From contig CAWAEN010000009.1 in NCBI GenBank assembly GCA_963781035.1, positions 1-64,000 of the forward strand: a DNA stretch of 64,000 nucleotides, read 5' to 3'. The notes under the pieces are model-generated. The model made no database searches and was not told where the DNA came from. It saw only the letters and a list, made by a program, of their open reading frames with translations. Both the position numbers and the translations under genes were made by a program. This DNA is from SZUA-35 sp963781035. GTDB taxonomy: Bacteria; Actinomycetota; Acidimicrobiia; Acidimicrobiales; SZUA-35. Positions 27,170-37,710 of this stretch are shown here, in pieces (within the stretch, counting starts at the first letter, position 1; every line of letters starts with the position of its first letter).

Positions 27170-28939
27170 CTACGTCGGCGGCTTTGCACCGTTGAACCAA
27201 GTTAGCAAGCCTTCGACCGCCGCTGCCCTCGTCTTGAGCTCTGGCAATTCGGCGACCCGTGCCTTGAACCATCCCATCTGATCGTTCAGCTCACGCAATT
27301 GGGAGGACTCGGTCGCGAATCGAGCTTCTCGCCTGCAGTCCTCGATGCGCCGTTCGAGGTAGCGCTGCCACAGTCGGCCGGCCACATCGATCGGCTCGAT
27401 CTCGGAGTCCTCGACCGACAGCCGCTGGACGAGCTCCCCGACCTCGGGACCGCCGAACTCCATCGCCTCCCGCAGGTTGGCCGTCGACACGATCGCGTGG
27501 AACGTCGCCGCGTAGAGCTCGTCGAGGAAGAGGTCCGGCACGAGGAGGGGACGCAGTTCTTCCGGGTTCACGATCGACAATCGCAGCGCCTCCAGCTCGG
27601 GTGACTGCCGCTCGGCGGCACGGGGACGGGCCGCCTGGAACTGCTGCCGGCGATCGGGCCGAGACCCCTGTTCCAGAATCCGCCTGACCAGGGAGTCCTC
27701 GAGTCGACAGCGGCTCGCGATGTCGATGGCGTACTGATCCCGAACCAGCGGGTCCGGGTGCTCGGCCACCATCGCCAACGCTGCCTCGGCGGTCTTGGCC
27801 CGCCCCTCCGCAGTGTCGAACCTGCCCGCGTCGAGAACCCGGTTGACGCGGAACGCGAGGAAGGGTTTGGCTCCGGCGATCGCTGCCCGCAGCCGCTCGG
27901 GGTCCTTCTGTGCCAGCTCGCCCGGATCGGCGCCATCCGGAAGATCGGCGACGGCGACGTCGAGATCGTACGACTTCTCCCATTCGTAGAACCGAGCGGC
28001 GGCATTCTGACCTGCGCTGTCGGCGTCGAAGGAGAGCACGACTCGCCGAGCGAACTTCCGCAGGAGCTTCACGTGATCGTCGGTGAGCGCCGTGCCGCAC
28101 GTGGCCACTGCCCTCGGAATCCCGGCCTGGAAGAAGCCGATGACGTCGGTGTAGCCCTCGCAGACCACGACTTCGTCTGCCTCGACGATGTTGGTCTTCG
28201 CCCAGTTCAGGCCATAGAGGATCCGGCTCTTGGCATAGACCGTCGACTCAGCCGAGTTCTTGTACTTGGCCGGATCATCGCTGCCGGGCAGGATGCGTCC
28301 GCCGAAGCCGACCGCTCGACCCTGAGCATCGAAGATGGGGAACATGACGCGGCCCCGGAACGCGTCCTGCTGCTTGTTGCGTCGGTTGATGAACCCCAGC
28401 CCGGCGTCGATCAAGTCCTTGTTCGACAGGCGCAGCGAACTGGCGAGCGCATCCCAGTCGTCCGGTGCCCATCCCATCTTGAACTCGCGGACCAGCTCAC
28501 CAGTGAAGCCACGATCCCGAAGGTAGGCGCGGGCCGCACCGGCATCGGGCGAGGTCAACAGCCGCTGGTGATACCAGTCGACTGCCTGCTCGATGGCGTC
28601 GTAGAGCTTGCTGCGACGCTTCCGGTTCTCTCCCTCGTTGGCATCGGTGTAGCGCAGCGTCACGCCGGCCTTGTTCGCCAGCCACTCCACCGCCGCGACG
28701 AAATCGAGTTGCTCCTTCTCACGGACGAAGGTGATGGCATCGCCCTTCACCTGGCACCCGAAGCAGTAGTAGAAGCCTTCCTCTGCGTTCACCGAGAACG
28801 ACGGCGTCTTCTCGCCGTGGAAGGGGCAGAGCCCGCTGTAGCGACGGCCCACTCGCTTCAGCTGCGTGTACTGCGAGATCACCTGTACGAGGTCGGTGTT
28901 CTCGCGCACTCGCACGATGTCTTCGTCGACGATCCCCAC
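27170..28939 (-). CDS. dnaG: DNA primase DnaG
   Basis: It synthesises RNA primers at the replication fork. The intact frame shows the zinc-binding domain CPFHGEKTPSFSVNAEEGFY with YCFGC (C-x2-H...C-x2-C). The RNA-polymerase core has AYLRDRGF, FRGRVMFPIFDAQGRAVGFG and SRILYGL, and the TOPRIM motif is VVVCEGYTDVIGFFQAG with LSFDADSAGQNAA. I take the GTG at 28939 (VGIVDEDIVRVRENTDLVQV). It gives 589 residues and the usual primase N-terminus; the open frame continues upstream without conserved sequence. It lies 11 bp from the ppdK stop. Confidence 0.97.
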   Translation of the reverse strand: MGIVDEDIVRVRENTDLVQVISQYTQLKRVGRRYSGLCPFHGEKTPSFSVNAEEGFYYCFGCQVKGDAITFVREKEQLDFVAAVEWLANKAGVTLRYTDANEGENRKRRSKLYDAIEQAVDWYHQRLLTSPDAGAARAYLRDRGFTGELVREFKMGWAPDDWDALASSLRLSNKDLIDAGLGFINRRNKQQDAFRGRVMFPIFDAQGRAVGFGGRILPGSDDPAKYKNSAESTVYAKSRILYGLNWAKTNIVEADEVVVCEGYTDVIGFFQAGIPRAVATCGTALTDDHVKLLRKFARRVVLSFDADSAGQNAAARFYEWEKSYDLDVAVADLPDGADPGELAQKDPERLRAAIAGAKPFLAFRVNRVLDAGRFDTAEGRAKTAEAALAMVAEHPDPLVRDQYAIDIASRCRLEDSLVRRILEQGSRPDRRQQFQAARPRAAERQSPELEALRLSIVNPEELRPLLVPDLFLDELYAATFHAIVSTANLREAMEFGGPEVGELVQRLSVEDSEIEPIDVAGRLWQRYLERRIEDCRREARFATESSQLRELNDQMGWFKARVAELPELKTRAAAVEGLLTWFNGAKPPT

Positions 28940-28950
28940 GAAGGGCGAAC

Positions 28951-31574
28951 CTACCGGTCGGCTCGCACGATCGCTTGAGCTGCGGCCAGCCGAGCGATGG
29001 GAACCCGATACGGCGAGCACGACACGTAGTCGAGACCTGCCTCGGCAAAGAGCTCGATCGACCGTGGATCGCCGCCGTGTTCACCGCAGACACCCATCTT
29101 GATCCCGGGCACGGCTTCTCGCGCCGCCTTCGCTGCGCTGATGACGAGCGCGCCGACTCCCTGCCGGTCGATGGTCTGGAACGGATTGGCGCCGAGCAAC
29201 CCGCGATCGAGGTACTCCCCCATGATCCGGCTCTCGACATCGTCGCGGCTGAACCCGAGCGTCATCTGCGTCAAGTCGTTGGTGCCGAATGAGAAGAAAT
29301 CGGCGCCGGGGGCGATGGTGTCGGCGCACAACGCAGCTCGCGGTGTCTCGATCATCGTGCCGATCGTGATCAACAGCCCGTCGCGTTCCTCACCGATCGC
29401 AGTCGTCAGCTCTTCCTCGATCCAGCCCCGGACCAGATCGAGCTCGGCCCGATTGATGATCAGCGGCACCATGATCTCGACGATCGGGTGGCCTCCCGCT
29501 GAACGCCGAGCCAGTGCCGCCTCGGCCAGCACCCGTGCCTGCATGCGGAACAGACCCTCCTTCAGGATCCCGAGACGAACCCCACGGGTCCCGAGCATCG
29601 GGTTCTCCTCGTGGTGGGCACGGGCTGCGCTCAGCAGATGTCGACCGGCGTCGTCGAGCTGGCCCTTGGCCTCCTCGACCGCCAGCTCGGTGATGTCCGG
29701 GAGGAATTCGTGCAGCGGCGGATCGAGCAGGCGCACGGTCACCGGGAGACCGTCCATGGCTTCGAGCAGCTCGATGAAATCGGCCCGTTGGACCTCGGCC
29801 AGCATCTCCAGCGCCGCCACTTCCTCGTCATCGCTGCGAGCCAGGATCATTCGCTGCACGACGGGCAACCGTTCGCCGAGGAACTGATGCTCGGTTCGGC
29901 ACAGGCCGACACCCTCGGCTCCGAATTCTCGAGCCTTCTTCGCATCTTCTGCGTTGTCGGCGTTGGCCCGCACGGCGAGTCGACCGGCCCGGACATCGTC
30001 GGCCCAGCCCAACACGATGTCCATCTCCGGCGGCATCTCGCCCTCCGACAGATCGACCGCTCCGAGGAACACGTGTCCGGCGGCACCGTCGAGGCTGATC
30101 GTGTCGCCCTCGGCGACGACGATCGATCCGACGGTGAAGTGGTCAGAGGCGATGTCGATCATTCCTGCGCCGCACACGGCCGGCTTGCCCCATCCGCGGG
30201 CCACGACTGCAGCGTGACTGGCGAGTCCGCCGCGCGAGGTCAAGATCCCCTCGGCGATGGCCATGCCATGCACGTCTTCCGGCGAGGTCTCGTTCTTGAC
30301 GAGGATCACATCGTCACCCTCGTCGTAGGCCTCGACCGCGGCGTCTGCGCTGAAGAAGACCTTGCCGACTGCGGCACCGGGCGATGCGCCGAGCCCGGTG
30401 GCCAACACCGTCCGGCCGCCCTCGAGCTGCGGATGCAGGAGTTGGTCGAGGTGGTCACCCGTCACCAGCAGCAGTGCATCCTTGTGATCGAGCCCGAGAT
30501 CATCGTCGCCCGGTTGCTGCGACGGCAATCGTGACCGCAGCCCGACCGGAGCGATCGCCCGGGGTCCCTTGGAGCAGCCAGAGCTCGTCGTTCTCGATCG
30601 TGAACTGCACCGACATCATGTCGCCGAAGGCCTGCTCGAGTGTCGTGAGCGACGCGGCGAGACGATCGCCCGCCATCGGGAACCGGTCGGTCATGTCGGC
30701 GATCGTCATCGTCTGCCGACCACCACCGACATCGAGGCCCTGCGCCCTGACCAGGAACTCGCCGTGCACGACCCGCTCGCCGGTCGATGGATTGCGACTG
30801 AAGGCCAGACCCGTGCCCGAGCGTTCGTTGCGGTTGCCGAACACCATCTGCTGGACGCTGACGGCCAAACCACCGTCGTCGTCGATCCCCTCGCGCCGCC
30901 GATAGTTCCGGGCAGCGGGTGCATCCCACGACCGGCACGCTGCGGCGACCGCACCCCGAAGCTGCTCCTCGGGGTCCTGGGGGAACGGGGCGCCCGTGGT
31001 CGACTCGACCACCGCGTGGAAGCGTTCGATGACCAGACGGAGGACCTCGACGGGCACCTCGGCGTCGTCGGTGATCCCGGCGAGGAGCTTGGCGCCGTCC
31101 CAGCGATGCTCGAAGAGCTCCTGCGGCACGCCGAGCACGACGCTGGCGTACATCTGCGACGAGGCGACGATACGAGTCGAGTGCGAAGCGCTCGTCACCC
31201 GTGGAGGCGGCGAGGCCGGCGACGGTGACCTCGTTGAGCCCGATGTCGAGCACACTGCGCAACGCACCCGGTGTCGGGTGAAGGCCGCCGGCGCGCACGC
31301 TCAACAACAACGGGCGATCAGCAGAACCGAGTTCCTTCCCAACCCGTTCGGCCAGCTGGCCGAGGTGCTGGCGGATCTCCCGTTCGAGCTCTTCGGAGTC
31401 GCCGTCACACCGGACCAGACGACCGGCTTCGATGCCGATCACGAAACCGGGTGGAACCGGAAGGTCGAGCGTCGACACCATGTGGCTCAGGTGCGCGCCC
31501 TTCTGGCCGAGCAGCTGCTGCAGCTCGTCGAACTCGAGTTCGTGTGGATGGTCGAAGGCGTAGACGCTCGGCAC
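28951..31574 (-). CDS. ppdK: pyruvate, phosphate dikinase, two frameshifts
   Basis: It interconverts PEP, AMP and PPi with pyruvate, ATP and Pi. The N-terminal ATP-grasp part starts SVYAFDHPHELEFDELQQLL with GQKGAHLSHM. The phosphohistidine domain has ILTSRGGLASHAAVVARGWG, and the TIM barrel has EGVGLCRTEHQF, MLGTRGVRLGI and FSFGTNDLTQMTLGFSRDD with GVCGEHGGDP. Extra C bases near 31151-31166 and 30501-30513 split the gene; removing them restores LDSYRRLVQMYASVV and AATGDDDLGLDHKDA. About 873 residues. The usual VRSGA...SMPGMMD motif is altered to VRAGGLHPTPGALRSVLDIG. It follows glyS on the same strand, 16 bp apart. Confidence 0.95.
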
Positions 31575-31590
31575 GTGCCGAGACTACGGG

Positions 31591-32914
31591 TCAACCCAGG
31601 TGCTCGGCCAGCCACCCCATGACGTCGCTGATCGGGAGACGCACCTGCTCCATCGAATCGCGCTCCCGAATGGTGACCGCCTGATCGTCGAGCGAATCGA
31701 AGTCGAAGGTGACGCAGTAAGGGGTGCCGATCTCGTCCTGGCGTCGATAGCGGCGACCAATGGCCTGGGTCTCGTCGTAGTCGGCCTGGTACCGATCCGA
31801 GATCATGGCGAACACGTCGAGCGCAGGACCTCGCAGCTCGTCCTTCTTCGACAACGGCAGGACTGCGACCTTGAACGGAGCGATCCGGTGGTGAAGACGA
31901 AGTACCAGACGGGTGTCGTCGTTGACGGTCTCCTCGTCGTACGCCGCCATCAGGAACGCCATCATCGTGCGCGTGGCGCCGGCAGCAGGTTCGATGACGT
32001 GCGGGACGTAGCGCTCGTTGGCGGCCTGGTCGTAGTACTCGAGCTTGGCTCCCGAGTGTGTCGAGTGTTGGATGAGGTCGTAGTCGCCGCGGTTGGCAAT
32101 GCCCTCGAGTTCGCCCCAGCCCCACGGGAACATGAACTCGACGTCGGACGTGCCGGACGAATAGTGGCTCAGCTCGTCGGCATCGTGGGGCCGAAGCATC
32201 AAAAGCGCAGGATCGATGCCGTGGTCGATGTACCACTGCAGTCGCTCGTTGCACCAGTACTCGTACCACTGCTGCGATTCGCTCGGCGGGACGAAGAACT
32301 CCATCTCCATCTGCTCGAACTCACGAGTTCGGAAGACGAAGTTTCCCGGCGTGATCTCGTTGCGGAAGCTCTTGCCGATCTGCGCGATGCCGAACGGCGG
32401 CTTCTTGCGGCTGGTGTTCAGCACGTTGGCGAAGTTGATGAACATGCCCTGAGCAGTCTCCGGCCGAAGGTACGCGTCGGCGCCGGCCCCGGCGACGGGA
32501 CCGGCCTGGGTCTTGAACATCAGGTTGAACTGGCGGGGCTCGGTGAACTGGCCCTTCATCCCGCAGGTCGGACACTGATCCGGCTCGCTCGAGGTTGTCG
32601 AGCCGATGGCGCGCACCGCAGTTCTTGCAGTCCACGAGCGGGTCGGTGAAGTTCTGGAGATGCCCGGACGCTTCCCACACCTGTGGTGGTGACAAGATCG
32701 ATGCGTCGAGCCCGACGACGTCGTGACGAAGCTGCACCATCGAACGCCACCATGCGTCCTTCACGTTCCGCAGCATCAGAACACCGACCGGCCCGTAGTC
32801 ATAGGCCGAGCGGAAGCCGCCATAGATCTCGGCGGACGGGAAGACGAAACCTCGACGCTTGCAGAGGTTGACCACCTTGTCGAAGAGCTCGGGATCTGGC
32901 ACGGCGTCGGACAT
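31591..32914 (-). CDS. glyS: glycyl-tRNA synthetase (alpha2 class II type), one frameshift
   Basis: It charges tRNA-Gly. The start MSDAVPDPELFDKVVNLCKR precedes FVFPSAEIYGGFRSAYDYGP and a zinc-like cluster CKNCGARHR...CPTCGMKG. Class II motif 2 is in IAQIGKSFRNEITPGNFVFR with TREFEQMEMEFF, and motif 3 is in EPAAGATRTMMAFL. The anticodon-binding domain starts RIAPFKVAVLPL. An extra C near 32583-32595 separates RLDNLE from EPDQCPTCG. The corrected length is about 441 residues. It is the dimeric bacterial/eukaryal type rather than alpha2beta2. No T-box is visible in the short leader. Confidence 0.96.
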
Positions 32915-32976
32915 GGCGGCAAAGGCTAACGGTGGGGTGGTCGCACACAAGCGCTTTAGGAGGCAAACTCCACGAC

Positions 32977-34308
32977 ATGATCGAACCCGAAGTGACCGCT
33001 GTACTGGGACGCCGCTACGTGGCGCTCCTGCTCGACAGCTCACTGGTTGCGGCAACGGGTCTCGGTGTTGCCTACCAACGGTCGGAGGCTTTCATGGTCG
33101 TCGGCCGGGACAGTACCGATGCTCCCCTCGTCGACCCGGCTGAGTTCGAGCGAATGAAGAGCCTGCTCGATTTCACGATCGTCGGCCGTTCCGATTTCCT
33201 CGGCGTGAACGTCGTACGGGCTCAGGAGATCGGCGATTCGGTGCGAGTGTTCGCCGGCGACTCGTATCGGATGGGTCTGATCGCAGCGGCGGTGGCGGCA
33301 GCGATCGTGTTCTTCGTCATTCCCGCTCTGATCAGCCGAACACTGGGAATGGTCCCGGTCAACCTCACGATCAGGAAGACCGACGGCACCAAACCCGGCG
33401 TCGGCGCCCATCTCAAGCGTTCGGTCATGGGGTTGGTCGACATGTTCCCCGTCGTTGTTCCGGGTCTGCTCGGCATGTTGGTGGCCAGCACGACGCCGTA
33501 CCACCAACGGATCGGCGATCGAGTAGCCGGCACGGTGGTGGTCGACCGAACGGTGGCCGAGTTCACGACCAGCAGACATCACGGTGCCCCGCTGGCGATT
33601 CCGATCGAGGCGGCACCTTCGGAGGGAGACGTCTCCGGCCGTGCCGTGAGCGCGACCGAGGACCATGTGTCCGTACCCGACCTCGTCGCCGAGGTGCGTT
33701 CTGACAGCGCCGTCCAAGCCCGACCCGGTCCAGCCCGACCCCGTCCAGCCCGACCCGGTTCCGGCATCGCGACCGTTCGAACACTGCAGCATCGGCAGGC
33801 GACCCACTTCCCCCACCACCGGTCCACCGGAAGGCGAACGCCGACGGTTCCCCTTCGGTCGGTCTGAATCAGCCTCTCGTCAACACCGAAACCGATCGCT
33901 CGAACCCGATCGCCGAACACACGGACACCACCCGCTCGGGCACTATCGACCCCCACGACGCGTTCACGACCAGGCAATGGGATCCGCCACGAGTGGAACC
34001 AGCCCCGGTCTGGCAGCCCACGCCGCTCGAACCGGCCAAGATCGAGGCGCCAGACCCCCACGACGGCAGGACGCTCGACGACGTCGTGCTCGCCGAGCCG
34101 AGTGTCGGCGAACTCATCGGGCGCGATCCGATCGCCGCAGACACCGACGGTCATCGCGCCGAACAACAGGTCGTCGTCCCACGAAGGCGGTTCGGCCCGC
34201 TCCCCAGTGTGGAGCGACAAGTGGCGTGCGTGGATGTATTGGGACTCAACGGCTCGGTGCTGGCTCCGTCACGACACCGAATCGAACACCTGGATCCCCG
34301 TCGACTGA
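32977..34308 (+). CDS. RDD-family membrane protein with Trp-rich C-terminal segment, frameshifted
   Basis: The start ATG has a strong aggagg site 12 bases upstream. The RDD domain reads VTAVLGRRYVALLLDSSLVA, has helices around RMGLIAAAVAAAIVFFVIPA and ends HQRIGDRVAGTVVVDRTVAE. After a frame change near 33700 a proline-rich linker reads KPDPVQPDPVQPDPVPA. Another shift leads to a long acidic linker, and a third near 34170 gives the end WSDKWRAWMYWDSTARCWLR followed by HDTESNTWIPVD. The Trp-spaced C-terminus is too regular to be chance, so I extend the gene to 34308 (about 443 residues). RDD proteins are transporters or envelope proteins of loosely known role. It is divergent from glyS. Confidence 0.75.
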
Positions 34309-34344
34309 ACGCGATCCGACCGGTCGCCGCAGGCCGAATTCGGC

Positions 34345-35142
34345 TCAGGAGGTGCGAACGAGGAGTCCGATCACGGCATTCGAGATCGTGTCGTGAGCCG
34401 GGTCCTCGTCGATCAGATCTGCGGGCCCGATGGTGAGTACGTAGAGACCGACTCCCGGCTCGGCGCTGTCGACGTGGTTGAGCACGATGCTGTGACCCTT
34501 GTGGACTCGGGTGATCTGCTGACCGATCTCGAGCCGGCTGAGATCGGACGCGGCGAACTTCTCGGCCAGGCTCGGCAGCTCGTTCAGGCCGAAGGCGGCG
34601 ACCCACATGATCTCGATCACCACACTCGTCTCGCCGCTGTCGGGGTCACTCAACCCCATCAACCCCGTGATTCGTCCGGATTCTGGATCGACGACTCCGC
34701 CGATCACGGTCCCCGGCGTTGCCTGCTCGACGAAGACGTCGACGCCGAGCGACTCGTCTGAAGCCACATCGGCACCGCTGATGGTGGGGGCCAAGTCCGG
34801 CATCTCCGGGAAGTACCCCACAACGGCAGCCCAGCTCTCGATGAAGGTGCCCACCGAACCAAGGGCAGATGCGAGCATCACTGCAGGAACGGCCGAGGTC
34901 TGGGTCGTGGTCGGCTCGCTGGTGGTGGTCGAAATGGCGGTCGACGAGGCTCCCGTCGAAGAAGCCGTTGCGCCGACGAGGTCGTGGCAGCCGTCCGAGA
35001 TGAGGACTTCGAGCGACGTGTCGACGGACAACACATCGGAGGTCAGCGCCGACCCATCGTCGGATCCACCTCCACAGCTCGCTCCGAGCAACACAGACGC
35101 GAGAAGAACCGCGACCGAGCCCCTCCGTTGACTTCGAACCAT
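34345..35142 (-). CDS. predicted secreted lipoprotein of unknown function
   Basis: The N-terminus RGSVAVLLASVLLGASCGGG is a lipoprotein signal with the modified Cys at residue 23, although the lipobox is non-ideal (G at -3). A Ser/Thr-rich linker (TTTSEPTTTQTSAVP) precedes a soluble domain with GYFPEMPDLAPTISGADVAS and VIEIMWVAAFGLNELPSLAE. The frame is intact (265 residues). No family is recognised. It lies 46 bp downstream of recO and 36 bp from the convergent RDD gene. Confidence 0.7.
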   Translation of the reverse strand: MVRSQRRGSVAVLLASVLLGASCGGGSDDGSALTSDVLSVDTSLEVLISDGCHDLVGATASSTGASSTAISTTTSEPTTTQTSAVPAVMLASALGSVGTFIESWAAVVGYFPEMPDLAPTISGADVASDESLGVDVFVEQATPGTVIGGVVDPESGRITGLMGLSDPDSGETSVVIEIMWVAAFGLNELPSLAEKFAASDLSRLEIGQQITRVHKGHSIVLNHVDSAEPGVGLYVLTIGPADLIDEDPAHDTISNAVIGLLVRTS

Positions 35143-35188
35143 CGGGGAACCCTACTTGTCCACCACCATCGGACGACTTCGCCCATGG

Positions 35189-35929
35189 TCAGGCGTCGCC
35201 GGCGGCGTCCTGGAGGTGATGGTAAAGAACGTTGGCCGACCGAAGCCGGCGTTCGAGGTGTTGCTCGAGCATCTTCGAACTCATGGCCTCCAGCTCGGCT
35301 GCGACCGCTCCAGGAGTGGAGTCGAGCACGTGACGGACGCGTCCGTCGAGGATGTGCTGGAGGGCGACACGAGCCTCGTCCGAGATCGGATCGCCTTGCC
35401 GGCAATCGCGACACACCGCTCCACCCAGATGCAGCGCCAACGCCACCAACGGCCCATCCGACCCACAACTGGCGCACTGGTCGAGCAGCGGCTGTACTCC
35501 CTCGAGCGCCAACAACTTGGCCACGAACGCGGGAAGAACCAGTGGGTTTCCCTCGCGATCGAGTTCGGTGAGCACCCCAGTGAGCAGGCGGAAGAGCGCA
35601 GGATTGGCCTCGCCCTCCTCGGTGAGATGGTCGATGGTCTCGAGCACCAACGAGGCCCGGCCGTACCGGGACAGATCGGAACGCAGGTTGCCGAGCCGCA
35701 CGACGGTTTCGGCTTGGGTCACGATGTCGAGGTTGCGCCCCTCGTAGAACTGGGCATGCAAGACCGATCCGGGCTCGAGACGGGCGCCGAACCGGGACTT
35801 CGTGCGGCGCACACCCTTTGCGACTGCCCTGACCTTTCCCCGCGACCGGGTGTAGAGCACCACGATGCGATCGGCCTCACCCAGCTTGTAGGTGCGGAGC
35901 ACGACCGCGTCACTCCGATAGAGCGCCAC
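35189..35929 (-). CDS. recO: DNA repair protein RecO
   Basis: It loads RecA at gaps with RecR and anneals SSB-coated DNA. The intact 246-residue frame begins ALYRSDAVVLRTYKLGEADR followed by IVVLYTRSRGKVRAVAKGVR, the RecO OB-fold. It carries a zinc site CASCG...CRDCRQG and a helical C-terminus ending SSKMLEQHLERRLRSANVLY. The length is normal. It is one base downstream of uppS and probably in the same transcript. Confidence 0.95.
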   Translation of the reverse strand: MALYRSDAVVLRTYKLGEADRIVVLYTRSRGKVRAVAKGVRRTKSRFGARLEPGSVLHAQFYEGRNLDIVTQAETVVRLGNLRSDLSRYGRASLVLETIDHLTEEGEANPALFRLLTGVLTELDREGNPLVLPAFVAKLLALEGVQPLLDQCASCGSDGPLVALALHLGGAVCRDCRQGDPISDEARVALQHILDGRVRHVLDSTPGAVAAELEAMSSKMLEQHLERRLRSANVLYHHLQDAAGDA

Positions 35930-35930
35930 G

Positions 35931-36641
35931 TCAGGAACTCAGGCCGCCGAAGCGCCGATCCCGATTCTGGTACTCGAGGACGGCATCGGCGATGTGCTGG
36001 GCCCGAAAGTCCGGCCAGAACACGTCGGTGAAGAGCAACTCGGCGTACGTCGCCTGCCAGATCAGGAAATTCGACATACGAGACTCGCCGGAGGTTCGGA
36101 TCCACAGATCGACCTCGGGCATCTCGGGATCATAGAGATGGGCAGCGATGCCCTTCTCGGTGATCGGCTGTCCCGCGGCCACCAGCGCCGCCGCGGCATC
36201 GACGATCTCGGCCCGCCCGCCATAGTTGAAACAGATCGTGAGGGTCACGACGGTGTTGTCCTTCGTGAGTTCGGTGCACTCGTCCATCTGCCTGATCAAA
36301 CGCTTCGGCACGCGCCAGTCGCGGCGGCCGGCGAAGCGAATGCGCACGCCCATCTCGTTCAGCTCGTCTCGTCGGCGAACGAGAATCGACTCGTTGAAGC
36401 CCATGAGGAATCGGACTTCCTCGGTGGGACGTCGCCAGTTCTCGGTGGAGAACGCATAGACGCTGATCCACCCGACACCGACGGCGACGGCTCCCCGAAC
36501 GGCGTCGATCAACGCTTCTTCGCCGGCGCTGTGGCCGTCGGTGCGTTTGAGGCCCCGCTGTTGTGCCCAGCGGCCGTTTCCGTCCATCACACAGGCAACG
36601 TGCACGGGAACGCGATCGAGGTCGATGCCGGTCAGATCCAT
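35931..36641 (-). CDS. uppS: isoprenyl transferase (undecaprenyl or polyprenyl diphosphate synthase)
   Basis: It makes the lipid carrier for cell-wall synthesis from FPP and IPP by cis-prenyl addition. Motifs are VMDGNGRWAQQRG with the catalytic Asp, YAFSTENWRRP, RIRFAGRR and CFNYGGRAEIVDA, plus the IPP site DLWIRTSGESRMSNFLIWQ and TDVFWPDF. The frame is intact, 236 residues, family-normal. It precedes recO, a frequent actinobacterial pairing with era and ybeY nearby. Confidence 0.96.
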   Translation of the reverse strand: MDLTGIDLDRVPVHVACVMDGNGRWAQQRGLKRTDGHSAGEEALIDAVRGAVAVGVGWISVYAFSTENWRRPTEEVRFLMGFNESILVRRRDELNEMGVRIRFAGRRDWRVPKRLIRQMDECTELTKDNTVVTLTICFNYGGRAEIVDAAAALVAAGQPITEKGIAAHLYDPEMPEVDLWIRTSGESRMSNFLIWQATYAELLFTDVFWPDFRAQHIADAVLEYQNRDRRFGGLSS

Positions 36642-36691
36642 TGCGTCGGAGCGTACCGGAGGTGGGTCGGCGGACGCGGGAGGCGCCGTGC

Positions 36692-37619
36692 GATCAGCCC
36701 TCGGCTGGTGCGTCGCCGGCGGGAGGAGCCGGCGCTTCTGGCGGTCGGGACCACGGGAGCCCAGGTCGGGGCTGTGAAGCTCACATCAGGAATGGTCACC
36801 GCGGTGGTGACGGGGGCGGCCGTTGTCGCCGGGGCGGCGGTCGTGGCCGGTCGACGTACGGTCGTGGCCGGTCGACGAGGCGTGGTGGTCGCCGGTGCCA
36901 CAGGAGCCGCGGTCGCCGGTGCCACGGTGGCGGCTGTGGTCGGCACGGTCGTCGAAACGGTCGTGGTCGACCGTGGTTCGGTGGTGGAGACGGTCGTCGA
37001 GGCCGTGGTGGACACCGATGTGGTGCTCACCAACTCGATCGTGGAGACCGGGGCATCGACCGTGTCACCCGATTGGGCCATCCACGTCAGCCAGAGTGCA
37101 CCGACCACGGCCAGCAGTCCGACCGCGATCAGGACCCACCGATACCGAGTCGGTTGGAACTCCTCGGCGGCAACGAACGTGACCTCGGCAGGAGCCGAGG
37201 CCGACGACACGAACAGGTTCGGGCGTGGTCGAGGAGCCTCGAGGCGCCGGCAACGTGATACCGGTGAGCACCGGTTTGGTCTCCTTCGCCTCTGAACGGG
37301 GCAGCACGAGGCGGATCGATCGATCAGAGGATGCGGGCTCGTCGACGAGGGGCTCGTCGCCAACAGCCTCATCGCCAACCGTGATCGTCGGAGCGACGGG
37401 CGCTTCTGCCTCGGCGACCGGCTCGTCTGCAGGCGTCGTCGGCGCGACGGGTTCGTCGATGACCTGGCCGAAGAGGCCGAGGGTGCGGCGCGGGGCGAGC
37501 AGATCCCGGATCTCGGCGACGAACTCGTCGGAGAACGCCGCTACCGGGCCGTGAAGAGGCATCTCGGTGGCGTCGGGGTCACTGTGCGAATGTGGGAGTT
37601 GATCTACTACTGAGGTCAT
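36692..37619 (-). CDS. single-pass membrane protein with Thr/Ala/Pro-rich extracellular tail, frameshifted
   Basis: The start at 37619 (TSVVDQLPHSHSDPDA) gives an acidic cytoplasmic part reading FVAEIRDLLAPRRTLGLFGQ. A frame change near 37245-37260 leads to a membrane segment YRWVLIAVGLLAVVGALWLT and then about 80 residues of low-complexity sequence such as TTVSTTVPTTAATVAPATAA. A further shift near 36740 would end it EAPAPPAGDAPAEG at TGA 36692. No known domain is seen. The tail is likely exposed and perhaps glycosylated, by analogy only. It lies upstream of uppS and is divergent from dinG. Confidence 0.6.
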
Positions 37620-37710
37620 GACGTCGAAACCCTGATTGGTCGCAGACGTGGCCCGCGATTGGTACGCCCCACACGTCCGTGGGGACACACTACTCCCTAG
37701 GATCCGCAGA

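Noticed and set aside
32915..32976. Possible T-box or other leader for glyS
   Set aside because: The space to the divergent RDD gene is only 62 bp and shows no specifier loop or AGGGTGG-type T-box core.
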